Shown: positions 43,778 through 52,280, counted from the first letter of the stretch. The stretch is DNA of 64,000 nucleotides from an uncultured Rhodospirillales bacterium (GCA_937926175.1 CALANV010000013.1:124001-188000); one strand, 5' to 3'. Translations and numbers: made by a program. Notes: generated from the letters alone by a model not told the origin.

Positions 43778-44659
43778 CTACGCCGCGTCCGGCGCGTCGG
43801 ATTTAGGCGGACGGATGCGCAGACGTTTCAGCCGCCGAGGATCCGCCTCCAGCACCTCGAACTCGAACCCCGATCCGTGCGTGATGATCTCGCCGCGAGC
43901 CGGTAGATAGCCGGCCTGGGCGACGACGAGACCGCCCAAGGTATCGATGTCCTGCTCGCGCTCCTCGTCGCGCAGGATCGGTCCGACCCGTTCCTCGAAA
44001 TCCCGGATGGGCAGGCGCGCGTCGGCGATGAAGGTCCCGTCGGCCTGCGGAATCAGACGCGGCCCGTCGTCGACGTCGTGCTCGTCCTCGATCTCGCCGA
44101 CGATCTCCTCCACGAGATCCTCGATCGTGACCAGCCCGTCGACCCCGCCGTACTCGTCGACCACCAGGGCCATGTGCAGCCGCGTCTTGCGCATCTCAAG
44201 CAGAAGATCGAGAACTCGCATCGACGGGGCCACGAACAGGACCTTGCGAATGATGTCTTCGAGACGGAAATCCTTTTCGCGCCCCCAATAGGCGAGAACG
44301 TCCTTGATGTGGACCATGCCGATCACATCGTCCAGGGACTCGCGATAAACGGGCAGGCGTGAATGGGCCTCGCGCGTGATCACCTTCATGAGATGCGCGA
44401 ACGAGACGTCGTGCGCGATCGCGACGATGTCGGCACGCGGCACCATCACGTCATAGGCGGTCAGCTCGCGCAACTTGAAGATATTGGCGATCAGGGTCCG
44501 TTCCTGCGTGCCGATCGGCACCGGGGGTGTTTCGCCTTCCTCGATGATCTCCTCGATCGTGTCCCGCAGCATGGCTTCCGCCTCGCGCGTGCGCAGACGA
44601 TCGCGAATCCATTTGAGAATGCCCCCGGATGGGGCCGGTTCGGTCGTGGTTCGACTCAT
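43778..44659 (-). CDS. corC: CorC/TlyC family CBS-domain protein
   Basis: 293-residue cytosolic protein, no membrane segments. Two CBS domains (LTAYDVMVPRADIVAIAHDV and VAPSMRVLDLLLEMRK) and the C-terminal CorC_HlyC transporter-associated domain with RDEEREQDIDTLGGLV. Proteins of this type act with or regulate Mg2+/Co2+ efflux. The start overlaps the ybeY stop by 4 bp. The tight ybeY-corC-lnt arrangement suggests links to envelope stress or ribosome quality control, as in E. coli. Confidence 0.92.
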   Translation of the reverse strand: MSRTTTEPAPSGGILKWIRDRLRTREAEAMLRDTIEEIIEEGETPPVPIGTQERTLIANIFKLRELTAYDVMVPRADIVAIAHDVSFAHLMKVITREAHSRLPVYRESLDDVIGMVHIKDVLAYWGREKDFRLEDIIRKVLFVAPSMRVLDLLLEMRKTRLHMALVVDEYGGVDGLVTIEDLVEEIVGEIEDEHDVDDGPRLIPQADGTFIADARLPIRDFEERVGPILRDEEREQDIDTLGGLVVAQAGYLPARGEIITHGSGFEFEVLEADPRRLKRLRIRPPKSDAPDAA

Positions 44660-45201
44660 GCCGGCTGTCTGGACTCCACGTAAGGATCGGGTATGCCGAG
44701 CCCTGCCAGTATCCTGACTTCGAGCGATTCCATGCGTTCGGCTTCCGCCGGCTGCTCGTGATCGTAGCCGAGCAGATGCAAGACGCCGTGAACGACCAGA
44801 TGCGCGAGATGCGCGGATGCGGTCTTGCCCTGGCTGGCCGCTTCGCGAAGCACAGTCTCTCGCGCGATCACGACATCACCGAGCAGCAGGGGCGCACCGG
44901 GCGGTGGAGTTGGGCCACCGGTGGCCGGAAAGGACAGCACGTTCGTCGGCTTGTCCTTGCCCCGGAATTCCCGGTTCAGGCGACGGACGACGTCGTCATT
45001 GGCCAGATACACGGTCAGTTCCGCCGGGCGTGGCGGTGCACCACCGGCCGCGAGCGCCGCCGTCGCCGCAGCGCGCGCGCACGCCCTGGCACGCGGCAGG
45101 CACTGTCGCCACGCCGATACATCCTCGGCCTCTACCTGAACCACGATCCTGTGTCCTGGCTGTCGCGGTCGTCCGCGCGACCGCGACCGAAGCTTTCTCA
45201 T
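44656..45201 (-). CDS. ybeY: endoribonuclease YbeY
   Basis: Zinc-dependent RNase used in 16S rRNA 3' processing and 70S quality control. 181 residues, with an Arg-rich N-terminus not found in all homologues. The catalytic signature HLVVHGVLHLLGYDHEQPAE supplies the three His ligands; NREFRGKDKPTNVLSFP is also diagnostic. Starts 4 bp inside the phoH 3' end (ATGA). Operon miaB-phoH-ybeY-corC-lnt. Confidence 0.95.
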   Translation of the reverse strand: MRKLRSRSRGRPRQPGHRIVVQVEAEDVSAWRQCLPRARACARAAATAALAAGGAPPRPAELTVYLANDDVVRRLNREFRGKDKPTNVLSFPATGGPTPPPGAPLLLGDVVIARETVLREAASQGKTASAHLAHLVVHGVLHLLGYDHEQPAEAERMESLEVRILAGLGIPDPYVESRQPA

Positions 45202-46220
45202 GTCGCGTCCGTCGGTCCCCGCCCGGCCTCCCGGTTGCGGTTGCTGCGCGCGTCGTAGGCCCGCACGATCTCGGTGACGAGCGCATGCCGGACAACGTCC
45301 TTTTCGGTGAAGTACACAAAGCCGATGCCGGGCACGTCGCGAAGCGTTTCGATCGCGTCGAGCAGTCCTGATCGCGTTCCACTCGGCAGATCGACCTGGC
45401 TCAGATCGCCGGTCACGGCCATCCTGCTGTTCTCGCCAAGCCGGGTCAGAAACATCTTCATCTGAACCGGGGTCGTGTTCTGCGCCTCGTCGAGAATCAC
45501 GAACGAATGGGCCAGCGTCCGCCCGCGCATGAAGGCGAGCGGCGCGATCTCGATTTCACCGCTCGCCAGCCGCTTCATCACCTGTTCGCCGGGCAGCATG
45601 TCATGCAGCGCATCGTAGAGCGGCCGCAGATACGGATCGACCTTCTCGCGCAGATCGCCCGGCAGGAAACCGAGCCGTTCGCCGGCCTCGACCGCCGGCC
45701 GCGACAGGATGATCCTGTCGACCTTGCCCGCGGTCAGCATCTGAACCGCGGCAGCAACGGCGAGGTAGGTCTTGCCGGTCCCTGCCGGTCCCAATCCGAA
45801 CACGAGCTCACGGTCGCGCAGCGCTTTCAGGTAGTCGGCCTGCGTGGCCGTGCGCGGCGTCACGTGACGCTTGCGCGTGCGGATCGTCAGATCGCCCCTA
45901 TCGAACAGGTCCAGACTCTCGCCGGTCGTCTCGGCCGCCTCGGCCATGCGGACCGCGGCATCGACCTCGCCCATATCGACATCGAGGCCGCGACGCAGCC
46001 GATCATAAAGCGCGAGAAGGGCATCTCGCGCCGCCTCGCGGCCCGAGTGGGGTCCCTGGATCGCGACCCTGTTGCCGCGCGACGAAAGCTTGACACCGAG
46101 CTTCTGTTCGATGCGCGCCAGATGCCGGTCGTGCTCGCCGAACAGAAGCGGCAGCAAGGTGTTGTCGTCGAACTGAAGAAGAATCGGCGCGTCGGCGCGC
46201 GCGGGCGATTCCTGACTCAA
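45198..46220 (-). CDS. phoH: PhoH family ATPase
   Basis: PhoH-like (YbeZ) ATPase/possible RNA helicase that partners YbeY. 340 residues. N-terminal KH-like region (ARIEQKLGVKLSSRGNRVAI), then Walker A GLGPAGTGKTYLAVAAAVQ near 143-150, Walker B SFVILDEAQNTTP and the segment TGDLSQVDLPSGTRSGL. Overlaps miaB and ybeY by 4 bp each, consistent with one translationally coupled operon. Confidence 0.94.
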   Translation of the reverse strand: MSQESPARADAPILLQFDDNTLLPLLFGEHDRHLARIEQKLGVKLSSRGNRVAIQGPHSGREAARDALLALYDRLRRGLDVDMGEVDAAVRMAEAAETTGESLDLFDRGDLTIRTRKRHVTPRTATQADYLKALRDRELVFGLGPAGTGKTYLAVAAAVQMLTAGKVDRIILSRPAVEAGERLGFLPGDLREKVDPYLRPLYDALHDMLPGEQVMKRLASGEIEIAPLAFMRGRTLAHSFVILDEAQNTTPVQMKMFLTRLGENSRMAVTGDLSQVDLPSGTRSGLLDAIETLRDVPGIGFVYFTEKDVVRHALVTEIVRAYDARSNRNREAGRGPTDAT

Positions 46221-47599
46221 GCGGACATCCTCGTTGGGGCCGTTCCGTCCGACATCACCGTACCCGCCATGCTGTTGGCGTACACGGCGTCGATGCGGAC
46301 GGGCACGATCCGGCCCAGCCAGGCATCCGGACCGTTCACATGCACGGCCTGCATATATGGGGACCGGCCGGCAAGCTGGCCTTGGTAACGTCCGTGCCGC
46401 TCGAGCAGGACCGGGAGCGTGCGTCCGGCGCAGGCCTGATTGAACGCGTCCTGCTGCGCCCGCAGGAGCTCCTGCAGCCGCTGCAGACGCTCATCCTTCA
46501 CCGGTTCGGGCACCTGCCCGTCCATGAGCGCGGCCGGCGTGCCGGGCCGTGCGCTGTACTTGAAAGAGAACGCGCTGGCGTATCCGACGTCGCGGACCAG
46601 CGCGAGCGTCGCCTCGAAGTCCGCGTCGGTCTCGCCCGGGAATCCGACGATGAAGTCGGAGGAAAGCGCAAGGTCCGGCCGCGCCGCACGGAGCCGGTCC
46701 ACGATCCGACGGTAGTCGTCGGCGCTGTGCCCGCGATTCATGGCCGCCAGGATCCGATCAGATCCGGACTGGACCGGAAGATGGAGGAACGGCATGAGCT
46801 TCTCCTCCTCCGCGTGCGCAGCGATCAGGGCGTCATCGACGTCTCGCGGATGCGACGTCGTGTAGCGGATACGCTCGAGGCCAGGAAGCGCAGCGAGACG
46901 ACGGACAAGTTGGCCCAGACCGATGCGGGTGCCGTCGAAGTCAACGCCGCGATAGGCATTCACGTTCTGGCCGAGCAACGTGATCTCGACGGCGCCGCCG
47001 TCGATAAGGCGCTGCGCCTCGGCCAGAATCTCGGCGACGGGCCGCGAATACTCGGCGCCGCGCGTATACGGTACGACGCAGAACGTGCAGAACTTGTCGC
47101 AACCCTCCTGGATGGTGAGGAACGCGGCGGGCCCCTGGGGTGCCGTCGCTTCGGGCAGGCTGTCGAATTTTGGCTCGACGGGAAAGTCGGTATCGAGCAC
47201 TGCGCCGGCCCCGCGGCTCACGCGTGCGACCATCTCGGGAAGGCGATGGTAGGTCTGCGGGCCGAACACCATGTCGACGAATGGTGCGCGACGGACGATC
47301 TCCTCGCCCTCCGCCTGTGCGACGCAACCTGCGACCGCGATGAGGGCGTTGCGCCGCTGCTTGATCGGCTTCAGGCGGCCGAGCTCGGAATAGACCTTTT
47401 CCGCCGCCTTCTCCCGGATATGGCAGGTGTTCAAAATGATGAGATCGGCTTGATCGGGAAGCTCGACAGGACGATAGCCAAGCGGCGCCAGGACGTCCGC
47501 CATGCGAGCGGAGTCGTAGGCGTTCATCTGGCAACCGTATGTCTTGATAAAGAGGCCCTTCAAGCGCGCCGGTTGGCCTGGCGGCATATCAGTCATCAC
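46217..47599 (-). CDS. miaB: tRNA-2-methylthio-N6-dimethylallyladenosine synthase
   Basis: Radical-SAM methylthiotransferase modifying A37 of tRNAs reading UNN codons. 460 residues. The N-terminal UPF0004 domain supplies Cys23 (KTYGCQMNAYDS), Cys59 (NTCHIREKA) and Cys92 for one cluster. The radical-SAM cluster is Cys167/171/174 in EGCDKFCTFCVVPYTRG. A C-terminal TRAM domain ends near VRIDAVYANSMAG. Several Met codons near the start leave the exact N-terminus open. It leads the miaB-phoH-ybeY-corC-lnt operon. Confidence 0.97.
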   Translation of the reverse strand: MMTDMPPGQPARLKGLFIKTYGCQMNAYDSARMADVLAPLGYRPVELPDQADLIILNTCHIREKAAEKVYSELGRLKPIKQRRNALIAVAGCVAQAEGEEIVRRAPFVDMVFGPQTYHRLPEMVARVSRGAGAVLDTDFPVEPKFDSLPEATAPQGPAAFLTIQEGCDKFCTFCVVPYTRGAEYSRPVAEILAEAQRLIDGGAVEITLLGQNVNAYRGVDFDGTRIGLGQLVRRLAALPGLERIRYTTSHPRDVDDALIAAHAEEEKLMPFLHLPVQSGSDRILAAMNRGHSADDYRRIVDRLRAARPDLALSSDFIVGFPGETDADFEATLALVRDVGYASAFSFKYSARPGTPAALMDGQVPEPVKDERLQRLQELLRAQQDAFNQACAGRTLPVLLERHGRYQGQLAGRSPYMQAVHVNGPDAWLGRIVPVRIDAVYANSMAGTVMSDGTAPTRMSA

Positions 47600-47629
47600 G
47601 GCTGAAACGTAGCATCCCGTCCCCCGCTG

Positions 47630-48457
47630 TCAAGGCGAGGCCGGCGCAGCCGAGGCTGCGCCGGCCGCGCATGATGCATCGCGCCCGGCATTCGCCAGCG
47701 CCAGGCCGCAGGCGATCTCGCGTTCGCAATGCTCGGCAAGGCTCTTCCGGGACCCGAACTGGGCAAAGCTGACGGGTTCGTGGAAGTGCAGCGTCGCGGT
47801 CAACCGGCCCAAGCCGAGCAACTGCCAAGCATGGGGGGCCAGATCCATGTCTCCATACCACGCCACATAAGGGCGCCAGGAGCGGCCGAGCGGCATTTCG
47901 TCCAGGCGCGTGTAGGCGATCGTGACCGGCTGCACGACGAGCGGCTGTCCCCCCACTTCATATTCCGCCACGCTGAACAGCGAGCTCTTGAGCGGCTTGA
48001 TGCGGTTGCCGTCGCCGCTGGTACCCTCGGCGAACAGCACGAGATTGTCGCCGCTTGCCAGTCGGCGTGCGACCTCGTCGCGCTCGTTCCGGACGCTGGC
48101 GGCGCGGCGATCCACGAACACGGAGCGCTGCAGCCGCGCAAGCCACCCGAAGAGCGGCCATCCCCGCACCTCGCGTTTGGCGATGAACGAAACCTCCAGG
48201 ACCGAGCCGAGAACAGGAATGTCGATATAGGAGACGTGGTTCGCGACGAACAGGGTGGGGCGGGCGGTCGAGATCTTCCCGCGCACTTCGACGCGTATGC
48301 CGATCATACGGCAACAGAGGCTGTGATAGCGTCGCGGCAGTGTCGTCGCGACGCGCGAGCCGACGGCCAGCGCAATCGCCTGCACCGGCATCAAGGGAAG
48401 CGTTATGGCCAAGTACGTCAGGATGCGCGCCAACGCGCGCGCCGTTGACCCCGTCAT
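47630..48457 (-). CDS. plsC: PlsC/OlsA-type 1-acyl-glycerol-phosphate acyltransferase
   Basis: Membrane-associated acyltransferase of 275 residues. The NHX4D motif is ANHVSYIDIPVLG with His74 and Asp79, and the second substrate motif is LFAEGTSGDGNRIKPLK near 141-157. A hydrophobic N-terminal helix (LTYLAITLPLMPVQAIALAV) precedes. In general it converts lysophosphatidic acid to phosphatidic acid. Here it directly follows an OlsB-like gene by 5 bp, so it may instead be the OlsA O-acyltransferase completing ornithine lipids. The last residues are Ala-rich and variable. Confidence 0.88.
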   Translation of the reverse strand: MTGSTARALARILTYLAITLPLMPVQAIALAVGSRVATTLPRRYHSLCCRMIGIRVEVRGKISTARPTLFVANHVSYIDIPVLGSVLEVSFIAKREVRGWPLFGWLARLQRSVFVDRRAASVRNERDEVARRLASGDNLVLFAEGTSGDGNRIKPLKSSLFSVAEYEVGGQPLVVQPVTIAYTRLDEMPLGRSWRPYVAWYGDMDLAPHAWQLLGLGRLTATLHFHEPVSFAQFGSRKSLAEHCEREIACGLALANAGRDASCAAGAASAAPASP

Positions 48458-48462
48458 GACAC

Positions 48463-49341
48463 TCAGGTTTCAGTGCCAATGACCTGGCGCTGATAATGAT
48501 TGAAATACTTCTCGGTCACGCGGTCGGTGACCACGATGATGCAGACATCGGTCGTATTGAACTGATGATCGATGACGGCACCATTGCCGACGAGCCCGCC
48601 GAGGCGCAGGTAACCCTTGATCAGCGGCGGCAGTGCCGCGACGGCGGCACGAGCATCGAGCTGTGCCACAGCCGCCTCCGGATCGACGTCGCCGCACGGC
48701 AGGATGTTCATATCGACATAGCGGTCGGGCAATGCCTGCACGCGAAGCGAGGGCGGCGCCAGATGATAATGGTAGAGATATGAGAGCGGGACGGCCAATG
48801 CCTGGGGATCGGTTCCGGGCAGGCTGGCGCAACCGAACATCAGCTTGATGTCGTATTGAAAAACATAGCTGGCGATGCCGCGCCAGAGCAGCTGCATGGT
48901 CGGGCGCGTGCGATAGGCGGCATCGACACAGGAGCGGCCAAGCTCGAGGATCTCGCCGGGAAACGCAAGAAGCGGCGTGATGTCAAATTCCGTCGCCGTG
49001 TAGAAACCCGCGTGATCCAGCGCGACACTCCGTCGAAGCAGTCGATAGGTACCGACGACGGCGTCGGCACCGGTGCCGCGACTGTGGTCGATGACGAGGA
49101 GATGATCGCAATACGCGTCGAACTCGTCGCGGTCACGCCGCGTCGCCGCCGTGCGCGCATCCGGCCGCGCCGACATTTCCTCGTAGAACACGCGATAGCG
49201 CAGCGCCTGGGCCGCGTCGATCTCCGCCTCGCTGTCCGCGACGCGGACTTCGAGCGTACCCGCCCGCAGGGCGCCGAACCGGGTTGCGGCGGTGATGCTG
49301 CTCTGTTTCGGGCGGGTCGCGGTGCCGCGGCCGTGTGTCAT
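48463..49341 (-). CDS. olsB: OlsB-like ornithine N-alpha-acyltransferase (GNAT family)
   Basis: 292 residues of the acyltransferase family used to make lyso-ornithine lipid from ornithine and 3-hydroxyacyl-ACP. Landmarks are EVRVADSEAEIDAAQALRYR, VFYEEMSA, DHLLVIDHS, VVGTYRLLRRSVA, ILELGRSCVDAAYRTRPTMQ and MFGCASLPGTDP, which fit OlsB/hemolysin-type GNATs. The start overlaps the fur stop by 4 bp (ATGA) and a PlsC/OlsA gene follows 5 bp later. Ornithine lipid synthesis is a phosphorus-free membrane option; the coupling to a Fur-family gene is notable. Confidence 0.85.
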   Translation of the reverse strand: MTHGRGTATRPKQSSITAATRFGALRAGTLEVRVADSEAEIDAAQALRYRVFYEEMSARPDARTAATRRDRDEFDAYCDHLLVIDHSRGTGADAVVGTYRLLRRSVALDHAGFYTATEFDITPLLAFPGEILELGRSCVDAAYRTRPTMQLLWRGIASYVFQYDIKLMFGCASLPGTDPQALAVPLSYLYHYHLAPPSLRVQALPDRYVDMNILPCGDVDPEAAVAQLDARAAVAALPPLIKGYLRLGGLVGNGAVIDHQFNTTDVCIIVVTDRVTEKYFNHYQRQVIGTET

Positions 49342-49808
49342 TGCCGCGCCGTTTTCCGGGCCGGACGCAGCGGCGTCCCGTAAAGCTCGAGCCTATGCCC
49401 CACCAGCTCGTAACCCAGCTCTCGCGCGATCTGCCGCTGCAACTCCTCGATTCGCTCGTTCTGGAACTCGATGACCCGCCCGCTCTCGACATCGATCAGG
49501 TGGTCGTGATGCACCTCGGGCGCCTTCTCGTAGCGGGCCCGTCCGTCGCCGAATTCGTGCCGATTGAGGATCTGGGCCTCCTCGAGCAGTCGCACGGTCC
49601 GGTACACGGTCGCGATACTGATGCGCGGATCGATCTCTGTCGCGCGCCGATAGACCTGATCCACGTCCGGATGATCGGTGGCTTCGGACAGCACCCGGGC
49701 TATAACCCGGCGCTGGCCGGTCATTTTCAGCCCCTTCTCGATGCACAAACGCTCGAGCCGCGAGATCGGGGGCGGGGCGGACGTTTTTTGCCGTTGACGG
49801 GTCCTCAT
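49338..49808 (-). CDS. fur: Fur/Mur family transcriptional regulator
   Basis: Ferric (or manganese) uptake regulator, 156 residues. The DNA-binding helix region RLCIEKGLKMTGQRRVIARV and PRISIATVYRTVRLLEEAQI, then the metal-binding VHHDHLIDVESGRVIEF are present. The C-terminal Zn CxxC motifs of E. coli Fur are absent, as in alphaproteobacterial Fur/Mur. The ATG 49806-49808 adds about 16 residues before the usual ISRLERLC start. A TATACT -10 element lies so close that the mRNA may be leaderless. Downstream is olsB, overlapping by 4 bp. Confidence 0.93.
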   Translation of the reverse strand: MRTRQRQKTSAPPPISRLERLCIEKGLKMTGQRRVIARVLSEATDHPDVDQVYRRATEIDPRISIATVYRTVRLLEEAQILNRHEFGDGRARYEKAPEVHHDHLIDVESGRVIEFQNERIEELQRQIARELGYELVGHRLELYGTPLRPARKTARQ

Positions 49809-49816
49809 TAGCCAAA

Positions 49817-49822
49817 AGTATA
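49817..49822 (-). promoter_or_regulatory. candidate -10 element of fur
   Basis: On the minus strand TATACT at 49817-49822 is an excellent -10 hexamer, ending 8 bp before the fur ATG. No good -35 is visible 16-18 bp upstream (TAGGCG region). If used, transcription would begin at or within a few bases of the start codon. Confidence 0.4.
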
Positions 49823-49883
49823 GACGAAAGCTTTGCGTCCGCCTACCCGCGTGCACACCGGCCGTCCCCGGGGCGGCCGGATA

Positions 49884-50297
49884 TCAGCCCCGCCGGCGCT
49901 TGGCCTTCGTGCCCAGCCCGAGTTCCCGCGCGAGCTGGCTACGCTGCTTCGCATAGTTCGGGGCGACCATCGGGTAGTCCGGCGGCAATCCCCAGCGCTC
50001 ACGGTACTTGTCCGGCGTCATGTTGTAAGCCGTCTTCAAGTGCCGCTTGAGCATTTTAAGCTTTTTGCCGTCCTCGAGACAGATGATGTAGTCCGGAGTC
50101 ACGGACTTCTTGATCGGAACGGCCGGCTCCGGCCGCGGCGGCTCCTGCATGCCCGTCCCGATCGTCGATAGCGTCTGAAAAACCTGCTGAATCAGCGTGG
50201 GGAGATCCGCGAGCGGCACGGTATTGTTCGATACGTGAGCGGCGACAATTTCCGCGGTAAGCGAAAGTACGTCCGGTTGCTTGGCTCCTTCGGGCAT
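49884..50297 (-). CDS. mucR: MucR/Ros family transcriptional regulator
   Basis: 137-residue H-NS-like/zinc-finger global regulator typical of alphaproteobacteria. N-terminal oligomerisation part (DVLSLTAEIVAAHVSNNTVP), then the DNA-binding core DYIICLEDGKKLKMLKRHLK and NMTPDKYRERWGLPPDYPMV. The Ros zinc-site residues are Cys-x2-Asp with a single His (KRHLKTAY); the second Ros His is not present, so zinc binding may be absent or altered. The 160-bp upstream region is strongly AT-rich, suitable for MucR autoregulation. Confidence 0.92.
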   Translation of the reverse strand: MPEGAKQPDVLSLTAEIVAAHVSNNTVPLADLPTLIQQVFQTLSTIGTGMQEPPRPEPAVPIKKSVTPDYIICLEDGKKLKMLKRHLKTAYNMTPDKYRERWGLPPDYPMVAPNYAKQRSQLARELGLGTKAKRRRG

Positions 50298-50458
50298 CCA
50301 TACACCTGATGTTCAGATTTAAATAGTGCATATCCAATAGATCCGTCGAATGCAACAACAGAACTTTCCGTGTTTTTATTCAAAAGACAGAAGTTCGATA
50401 ATCTTCGACATACGCCTCGCCCGGTCAGATCTAAACGATCGCATTGCCTGCGGCTGAT
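50298..50458 (-). promoter_or_regulatory. AT-rich mucR upstream region
   Basis: 161 bp clearly AT-richer than the neighbouring genes, with tracts such as ATTTAAATAGTGCATAT, TTTTTATTCAAAAG and GAAGTTCGATAATC. MucR proteins bind AT-rich DNA containing T/A steps, so this is the likely mucR promoter and autoregulatory region. No single operator can be defined. It also holds the 3' end context of rimI. Confidence 0.5.
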
Positions 50459-50962
50459 TTATCGCAAGTGCTGCAACGGCGGCAAAAGCCGGCGAAGCGT
50501 CAGTGCAGTGATCGATTCGCCGCTCCGCATTCGATAGTAGTCGGGACGCTTGCCGACCATCGTAAAGCCATGCACCGCATAGAGCGCGCGTGCCGGCAAG
50601 TTGTTTTCCGCGACTTCGAGGAACAGATGGCGCGCGCCGGCTGCGGCGACATACCGGGTGACTTGCGACAGCAGCATCGTCGCAATCCCCTGTCGCCGGA
50701 ATTGCTCCAGCACGCCGATCGAAAGTAACTCCGCCTCATCGGATGCCACGCGTGAGATGGCGAAACCGGCGGGCGTGGCCTCGGCGCCGGCGCCCGCGTC
50801 GGTCGGCGCGGCCAAGGCGATCCAGGCCCGCACCCCCGGCGAGCTCAATACCTCGAACATCGACTGCGCCGACCAACAATCCTCGAAGCAACCGGCATGA
50901 AGAACGGCGAGGACAGGGACGTCGGCAATGCCGGCTTCGCGCAACCGCGCACGCGCGATCAT
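50459..50962 (-). CDS. rimI: ribosomal protein S18-alanine N-acetyltransferase-like GNAT
   Basis: 167-residue GNAT acetyltransferase. Motif A is ELLSIGVLEQFRRQGIATMLL (RxxGxG/A-type loop QFRRQGIA), followed by HLFLEVAENNLPARALYAVHGF and VGKRPDYY, typical of RimI. The start ATG 50960-50962 overlaps the tsaB TGA; the frame is open further upstream within tsaB. tsaB-rimI pairing is conserved and supports the name, though other N-terminal substrates are possible. Confidence 0.9.
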   Translation of the reverse strand: MIARARLREAGIADVPVLAVLHAGCFEDCWSAQSMFEVLSSPGVRAWIALAAPTDAGAGAEATPAGFAISRVASDEAELLSIGVLEQFRRQGIATMLLSQVTRYVAAAGARHLFLEVAENNLPARALYAVHGFTMVGKRPDYYRMRSGESITALTLRRLLPPLQHLR

Positions 50963-51639
50963 GCCGGACTCCGCGCGGGCGACGGCGGGCGTACCGCCGG
51001 CGGATGGATGTAGAACGGACGAACGGGATCGCACGTCGCCGGCCGAGAAGCGGCCAACGCGGCCACGATCCGGGCATCCGGCCGGCCGGGTGCGTCCACG
51101 ATGGTCGCACGTTTGCCCTGCGTGACGAGCCCTCTGGTGACGATTTCGGCGGCGTCGCCGACCACGACGAAAGGCGGGCCATCGGGTGCAGTCGCAGCGA
51201 AGTCATCGGCCATCATGGCGAGCGCCGGGCCGAGCGGTGCGAGATCGGCGTCGAAAATCTGCAGAAACGGCTCGGCACGCTTCGAATCGACCGCGACGAG
51301 CAGCCGATGGCCGCGGCGGACGTCCGGCGCCGTTCCCGCAGCAATCGCTTCGAGCGTCGTCACCGGGATGACCGGCCGCTGCACGGCAAGAGCGAGCCCA
51401 CGTGCCACCGCCAGTGCCGCCCTCATACCCGTAAAATGGCCCGGACCGTTGGTCACCGCGAGACGATCAAGGGATTCGAAGTCCAAGCCGGCTTGCGTCA
51501 TGACCCGATCCAGCATCGGCACGAGCACTTCCGTGGCGTTGGCGCCGTGCGGTGCGGCCTCGTACGCGAGGATATGACCGTCGGCCCAAACCGCCGCCGA
51601 GCAACCTCCGGTCGCCGAATCGAGTCCAAGAATTCTCAT
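50959..51639 (-). CDS. tsaB: tRNA threonylcarbamoyladenosine biosynthesis protein TsaB
   Basis: Partner of TsaD and TsaE in making t6A at position 37 of ANN-decoding tRNAs. 226 residues, with the ASKHA-like N-terminal fold: MRILGLDSATGGCSAAVW, SLDRLAVTNGPGHFTGMRAA and VIPVTTLEAIAAGT. The C-terminal half is divergent, as is usual for TsaB. It overlaps rimI by 4 bp and is divergent from the D-Ala-D-Ala dipeptidase gene. Confidence 0.94.
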   Translation of the reverse strand: MRILGLDSATGGCSAAVWADGHILAYEAAPHGANATEVLVPMLDRVMTQAGLDFESLDRLAVTNGPGHFTGMRAALAVARGLALAVQRPVIPVTTLEAIAAGTAPDVRRGHRLLVAVDSKRAEPFLQIFDADLAPLGPALAMMADDFAATAPDGPPFVVVGDAAEIVTRGLVTQGKRATIVDAPGRPDARIVAALAASRPATCDPVRPFYIHPPAVRPPSPARSPA

Positions 51640-51720
51640 GCGTCGTCTCGCCGTCCAGAAAACCCGATGCTAAAAACGCTGATGCCAGCCCGGCCAAATC
51701 CACTGTTTTCGCCAGCTGCC

Positions 51721-52278
51721 ATGACACTCGTTCGCATTGCGCCGCCCGAATTCGATGTCGTGCTCGATCTGGCCTACGCAACGCCGCGCAACTTTACAGG
51801 AAAGCCGATCTATGGGCGTGCCGAAGCCTATCTTCATCCCGTTGCGGCGGAACATCTGGCCCGGGCGATCCGGCTTGCGGCGACGCTCGGCCTTCGCCTC
51901 AAAATCTTCGACGCTTTCCGCCCGTCCGAGGCGCAATGGATCATGTGGAACCACACCCCGAACCCGGATTTCCTGACCGACCCGCGACGTGGCTCGCCGC
52001 ATTCGCGCGGCATCGCCGTCGACCTGACTCTTGTTGACGCCGCGGGACGGGAACTTGAGATGGGAACGCCATTCGATTCGTTCACGCCGCTGTCGCATCA
52101 CGGCAATACGTCTGTATCGGTCGAGGCGCAGCGCAACCGGTTGCTGCTGCTCGGACTGATGACGGCAGCAGGCTGGGATTTTTACCGAAACGAGTGGTGG
52201 CATTATCAGCTGTTCGATCCGCGGCGTTTTCCGGTGCTATCGGATTCCGTATTGTCGCCCGGCCTGATGTCCAGGTGA
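51721..52278 (+). CDS. ddpX: D-alanyl-D-alanine dipeptidase (VanX/DdpX family)
   Basis: Zinc dipeptidase of peptidase family M15D cleaving D-Ala-D-Ala. 185 residues from the ATG at 51721 (MTLVRIAPPEFDVVLDLAYA), matching the E. coli DdpX start. Upstream in-frame starts at 51667 and 51682 are possible. Zinc ligands and catalytic residues are intact: Arg67 in DAFRPSE, His94 and Asp101 in SPHSRGIAVDLTL, Glu158 and His161 in NEWWHYQ. No signal peptide, so cytoplasmic recycling of wall-derived D-Ala-D-Ala is more likely than vancomycin resistance; no vanHA genes are present. Divergent from tsaB. Confidence 0.92.
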   Translation: MTLVRIAPPEFDVVLDLAYATPRNFTGKPIYGRAEAYLHPVAAEHLARAIRLAATLGLRLKIFDAFRPSEAQWIMWNHTPNPDFLTDPRRGSPHSRGIAVDLTLVDAAGRELEMGTPFDSFTPLSHHGNTSVSVEAQRNRLLLLGLMTAAGWDFYRNEWWHYQLFDPRRFPVLSDSVLSPGLMSR

Positions 52279-52280
52279 AC

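Noticed and set aside
51667..51720. Longer D-Ala-D-Ala dipeptidase starting at 51667
   Set aside because: The 18 extra residues do not align with DdpX/VanX and have no ribosome site, though they cannot be fully excluded.
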